Below are positions 60,304 through 64,000 of a stretch of DNA of 64,000 bases, one piece after another. Source of the DNA: Aquanectria penicillioides. Taxonomy: Eukaryota > Ascomycota > Sordariomycetes > Hypocreales > Nectriaceae. A program made the translations under genes and the position numbers. The notes under the pieces are model-generated. The model saw nothing but the letters and a program-made list of their open reading frames with translations. It had not been told where the DNA came from and did no database searches. How positions within the stretch are numbered: the first letter of the stretch is position 1; each line of letters opens with the position of its first letter. The stretch lies in the NCBI GenBank assembly GCA_003415625.1, contig PYIU01000003.1, forward strand, positions 2,604,001 through 2,668,000. Direction: 5' to 3'.

Positions 60304-60614
60304 TATTACAGTTCGTTTAATCTATTATAAGTAGTATTAAAAGTGACAGTCTTAATAATAGAACTATTATACTACTTATTTTGCGGTTATACTAAAAGGC
60401 ATATATATAGGCTCTATAGTTATATTGGAATTAATAGCTTAGCTATAGGTAATAATTGATTGTGTGTTGAACTCTACTTAACTCACATCTTAAGACTACT
60501 GTAATGATAGGTCCTAAGGTATGAATGTACTTGTAGATTGTTGACCTCTACTTGAGAGATGTAGAGGCCGACTATTTAAGAGTACTATCTATTATGTGAT
60601 CCGCGCATATAACA
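60304..60614 (-). repeat. Right LTR (5' LTR in coding orientation)
   Basis: 311 bp. On the coding strand it starts TGTTATATGCGCGGATCACA. The outer (right) half is nearly unmutated and the inner half heavily mutated, the mirror image of the left LTR. Confidence 0.92.
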
Positions 60615-60619
60615 TTACT
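60615..60619 (+). repeat. Target-site duplication TTACT (right copy)
   Basis: Matches 50,387-50,391; the 5-bp length is usual for Ty3/gypsy integration. Confidence 0.85.
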
Positions 60620-63600
60620 TAAGCTAGGCCAGCTGAAATATTGTATAAGGATAAAGATAGAAATTATTACTTTTATTATTAAGAAGATTGAATTTAATTA
60701 TGCTATATATATAGACTAAGCACTTAAAATGTCTGTATTGAAAGCTAATAGTATTAATTTCGATTAGGAGCTTTTAATTAATGGATTTCTTACTTTAATA
60801 AGCTTATTTAGTATGCTCTTTTTCTAGATAATAGTATAGGTAATTAAATTGTATTGTATGCAATTTATGCTTTTATAATATAAAATGAATTTGCTAATTT
60901 TATATTACTTTAGAATGGATATAAGATTTATATATAAAAGAATTGATAGTATATTATTTTAGGGATTTTAGTAGACCTTTATTATATAAAAAGTGTTTAG
61001 AATTGAGGCATTCTATTAGGGGAAGATAATAATGCTTCTAACTGTAAGGTTTTATATATAATGCTAAATGCTATATAAAGGATTGATATTAATTCCTTTC
61101 TTTTAGAAGATATATAGTATTAGTATATAACTTAATTATTTACAATAGGATTTTTCAATTAAAAGATTAATAACTATTAATAACTATATATTTTTATGTA
61201 CTTAACCTTATGCTAGAAAGTTTAAGAATATTAGTAAAGTAATTAGCTTTTAATTTTATAGTTAACTAAAGTTCTATTAGGTAAAGTATATAAATATGTA
61301 TAGAAATTAACTTAATTTATATAGAATACTGCTAATTTAATTTAGTATTAACTATTTAAATGTAATATTAAACTTTAAGTTAATCTAGACCTTAAAGGTA
61401 ACCTAATACTATATGCCTTATAGATTTAACTTTAAGACTTTTAAAATAAAGAAATTAAAGGATTTTAGGTCTTATATATGCTTTATCTTTTCTTTTATAC
61501 TAGTCTTTAAGTTTAAATTTAATAAGTGTGAAAGGCTGGGCCTATTTCTAACTCTTTTAGTAGGGTAGTTATATAAAATAATATAGATAGAATTGGACTT
61601 TTAGAGCGATTGTATTTAATTAAATGGATTAAAAAGGGTAATATCTCTAAAGAGGGCTTTTATTGTATATAGAAAGAACTTTCTAAAGGTGATTTTAGTA
61701 TTATATCTTTCTCTTCCTTAATTGATTTTACTGTATAGGGAGATTAACCATTATTAGGAATTAAAAAGTTTAACTATATAAAAAATTAGCTATTTTAAAC
61801 CTTTTAATTAATTGACCCTTTAGTAAAGAGATTAATAATAGTATAAGTATTTTTAGGATATAGATTTAGCAGTTAATTAAATTTAGCTTACTTTAATTAA
61901 AACTTTTTAATTTTATATAGGGTATTTACTTTAAATTATTTAGGAAAGTTAGGCTAAATGAATTATATAATCTATTCTTTCTTACTTATTGTAAATTTAG
62001 GAGTATTAGTTATAATATTAGATAATAAAAGAGCATTAAGATTAATAGTGCTTAAATAAGTTAATATTTAGTAAAATATTAAGTAATTTATATGCATTAA
62101 GCTTGCTTGTTTTTTTAGGAATAAAAAACCTATTTTAAGTTTAACTAAAAGTTATAAGACTAACTAATTGTACTAAAAGCCTAATAGGATTTTTATAAGG
62201 GTTGGCTGTCTTTTATAGTTAGTAAACTTAAAGAGCTTTTTGGGCTTATGCTTAAAAGTTCTTCTTAAAGTTAGTTGTATGGTTGTAAAGCTTTAGTAGT
62301 GGTTTTAATAAAGTAGAAGCAATAAACTGTAAAGAACTTTAAGAAGTTGTATAAAATAAAGATACTTTACTATTAGAATTATTTAACTTAATTAGTTCTA
62401 GCTATATAATGCTGTAATAAGGGTAAAGAAAAGAGCCAAAAGTTTTATTTTGGATTTGTTTATAGCGGCAATTGGTTTTTAGGCATTTAACCTCTCTTTA
62501 AGATAGTGGCATTTTGTATATAATAATAAAGAGAAATAAAAAAAAAGAAAGAAAAATAAAAAAGGGAAAAGGGAAGGGATTTAATATAAATTTAATAGTA
62601 TTATATAGAATTTAATTTTATTATATAGAATAAGCAATTATTTTACTTTTTAATTAAAATATTATAGAATTTTATATATTAATAATTTAAATATAATGCT
62701 ATTAATTGTATAGAATTAATAGAAATTTAATTATTTAGCTGCTAGCTAATTGCTAATTAATAGCTAGGCAATTAAAAAACTATTTATTTAAAATATTATA
62801 ACTTTAGTTGCCTTTTTTTTCTTACTATTACTATTACTATTACTATAATTAATATATATAAGCCCTTTAAGCAATATATATACTAACCCTTTAGATAATA
62901 GCAATAATAATAATAATAATATATTGTATATTATTGCTAATATCCCTCCCTCTTTATATAGCTAAAGTTTTGAATTACTAACTGTATATACAGTTCTAAC
63001 CTAAAAATCCCCTTTAGCTAGTATTAATATACTATATATAACTTAAAATTAATTCTTTTTTATATATAAGCTAATATCTTTTTAGCCTCTTTAAGTGCGT
63101 TTTATATAGGTGCCTAATAAGCATTGCCTTATAGAGGCTAATATCTTAAGATGGTAGCTTTAGCTGTACATTAAAAACGCACTTTAGTGCGCTATTTTAG
63201 ATCTGCCTGATCGTCCAGTCCGATTCCTTTGTAACTGCATACAACTAGCTTAAATTCAAGGCATAAAGGACTTATATATAAATGCCTTACTTATCTAAAG
63301 TTAAGGCATTCTTAATTTAACTCCTTATTTATTTTATGTAAATAAAATGCGCTTAGATTTAAATGTATATGCAGTGCCCTTCCCTTACTGTATGTATTTT
63401 TTGGGTTACTTTAGTGGCTACTGCAGCAATTATAAGTGGCTAGATTGCGCTGTTTAGTGCAGCAATAGAGATACACTTGAAGGCAGGCGTATATATAATG
63501 GTTTGGGTTCTGGCTCTAGCCAGCTATTATTGCTTAAGGGATTGGGGACCTTAGTAGATAACTCTATTTAGCTGGAAGGAGAAGGAACTTAAGAAGACCC

Positions 63601-63953
63601 TATTGAGGTTTTTAATAGAGGGTCCTAAAAGGATCCTTTAGTTATTGAATAGTTATATATATTAGCTTTCCTTTCTTTTACTTTTGCCTTAATTACTTAC
63701 TCTTTTGTATGTATAATATAGCCAATGAAGCTTTAGTTAAGTGGCTATATATAGAGGCATTAGTTAGTAGTTCTGGCTGACCTAGGACGATAGCTGGCAC
63801 CTTTTTGTGGTGTTTTAAGTTAGTAGCAAGATGTATTGTATGATATGTCTTGTGAAGTGAAGACTAGCCTTTCTAATTGTTAGATCTGGATAACTTCATT
63901 ATATAGTAATAATATAGGCGAATTTACGACTGTACGCAATGTAGACTGTATGT
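60620..63953. other. Right part of outer AT-rich element, no recognised gene
   Basis: Strongly AT-rich with stops in every frame. Contains a TAA repeat at about 62,903-62,921, an A/G-rich tract at 62,535-62,578, a CGCAC-TTTA-GTGCG hairpin near 63,179-63,192, and a short normal-composition pocket at 63,205-63,255. Composition recovers toward the right end from about 63,760. Confidence 0.6.
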
Positions 63954-64000
63954 GAAGGTGGGGCAGAATTTCGGGATTTTGGGATTTTGGATTTTCGGGT
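63954..64000 (-). repeat. Right terminal inverted repeat
   Basis: Inverted copy of 49,279-49,325; its last base is the last base of the window, so it may extend further. Confidence 0.82.

Larger units (their letters stand above)
50392..60614 (-). mobile_element. Degenerate Ty3/chromovirus-type LTR retrotransposon
   Basis: A 10.2-kb unit bounded by ~310-bp direct repeats and by TTACT target duplications. The coding strand is minus, shown by translated relics in family order: gag-like region (~60.2-58 kb), protease (~57.7-57.4 kb, with an I-G-M-x-F-L block), reverse transcriptase (~57-56.1 kb, the Y-x-D-D box at about 56,240-56,265 mutated to N-N), RNase H (~55.7-55.3 kb), integrase (~55-54.2 kb) and a chromodomain-like K-G-Y-T-A block (~53.9-53.7 kb). 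About 2.9 kb follow before the 3' LTR. Stops are mainly TAG/TAA from CAG/CAA, as RIP predicts. The primer-binding site region is 60,291-60,303, too altered to name the tRNA. The element cannot be active. Confidence 0.9.
49279..64000. mobile_element. Outer AT-rich, RIP-like element bounded by inverted repeats (right end at or past window edge)
   Basis: Seen: 49,279-49,325 and the last 47 bases of the window are inverted copies, identical over the outermost 25 bases and then differing only by transitions. Between them the sequence is strongly TpA-rich and CpA/TpG-poor, with stop codons in all frames. The first ~100 bases inside each end keep normal CA/TG content. An LTR retrotransposon is nested inside, so the outer unit without it is about 4.5 kb plus whatever lies past 64,000. 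Flanking relic frames at 49,600-50,390 and 60,620-62,100 contain no domain I can name. Inference: a DNA transposon or other terminal-inverted-repeat unit inactivated by repeat-induced point mutation. Target duplication cannot be checked because the right flank is outside the window. Confidence 0.65.

Noticed and set aside
49279..64000. A Starship-type giant element or a subtelomere
   Set aside because: No DUF3435-type recombinase relic and no telomere repeat was seen; size and paired short inverted repeats fit a smaller unit better.

Overview
This window reads as nuclear DNA of a filamentous ascomycete, most likely a sordariomycete and perhaps Hypocreales. The evidence is short introns with GTAAGT/GTATGT donors and CTAAC-type branch points, very small 5' exons, a conidiation-specific CON-6 gene, a group II (GNA-2-like) G-alpha gene, long gene-poor intergenic stretches, and an AT-rich block whose mutation pattern matches repeat-induced point mutation (RIP). 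The genus cannot be fixed from the sequence.

Positions 1-49,278 are ordinary euchromatin carrying fourteen genes I can support. In order: glutamate-cysteine ligase (-), an Igo1/endosulfine protein (+), a MYG1-like protein (-), a G-alpha subunit (-), spermidine synthase (+), a Nit2/Nit3-like amidase (-), a four-helix claudin/SUR7-like membrane protein (+), a PhyH-type dioxygenase (+), a WKF-domain nucleolar-type protein (-), 20S proteasome alpha-1 (+), an unrecognised 180-residue helical protein (+), a TMEM234-like membrane protein (-), CON-6 (+) and the TOR-complex subunit LST8 (-). A fifteenth gene, a small two-CxxC protein at 47.3-47.6 kb (-), is a new call from exon joining. Several genes have first exons of only 7-22 nt. 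Two genes (igo1 and the TMEM234-like gene) each lack a single C in a C run; adding one base makes every splice phase consistent. Large gaps without genes lie at 1-2,881, 5,443-13,025, 15,420-18,094, 19,483-24,993, 35,278-38,998, 41,417-43,898 and 45,742-49,278 (the last broken only by the small CxxC gene).

From about 49.4 kb to the end the sequence becomes an AT-rich, TpA-rich block with almost no open frames. It has a clear nested structure. An outer pair of about 47-bp terminal inverted repeats sits at 49,279-49,325 and 63,954-64,000, so the window ends on or just inside the right end of this element. Inside it is a complete but mutated 10.2-kb LTR retrotransposon (50,392-60,614) with about 310-bp LTRs and a TTACT target duplication. 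Its coding strand is minus, with relic protease, reverse transcriptase, RNase H, integrase and chromodomain in Ty3/chromovirus order, plus roughly 2.9 kb of extra sequence before the 3' LTR. Mutation is lightest at the outer edges of both elements, and the two LTRs are mutated in complementary halves.

Functionally the genes are mostly housekeeping: glutathione synthesis and possibly repair of deaminated glutathione, polyamine synthesis, proteasome, and TOR/G-protein/Igo1 nutrient signalling. LST8 and Igo1 belong to the same TORC1-Rim15-PP2A logic, but they are more than 30 kb apart and nothing here suggests a cluster.
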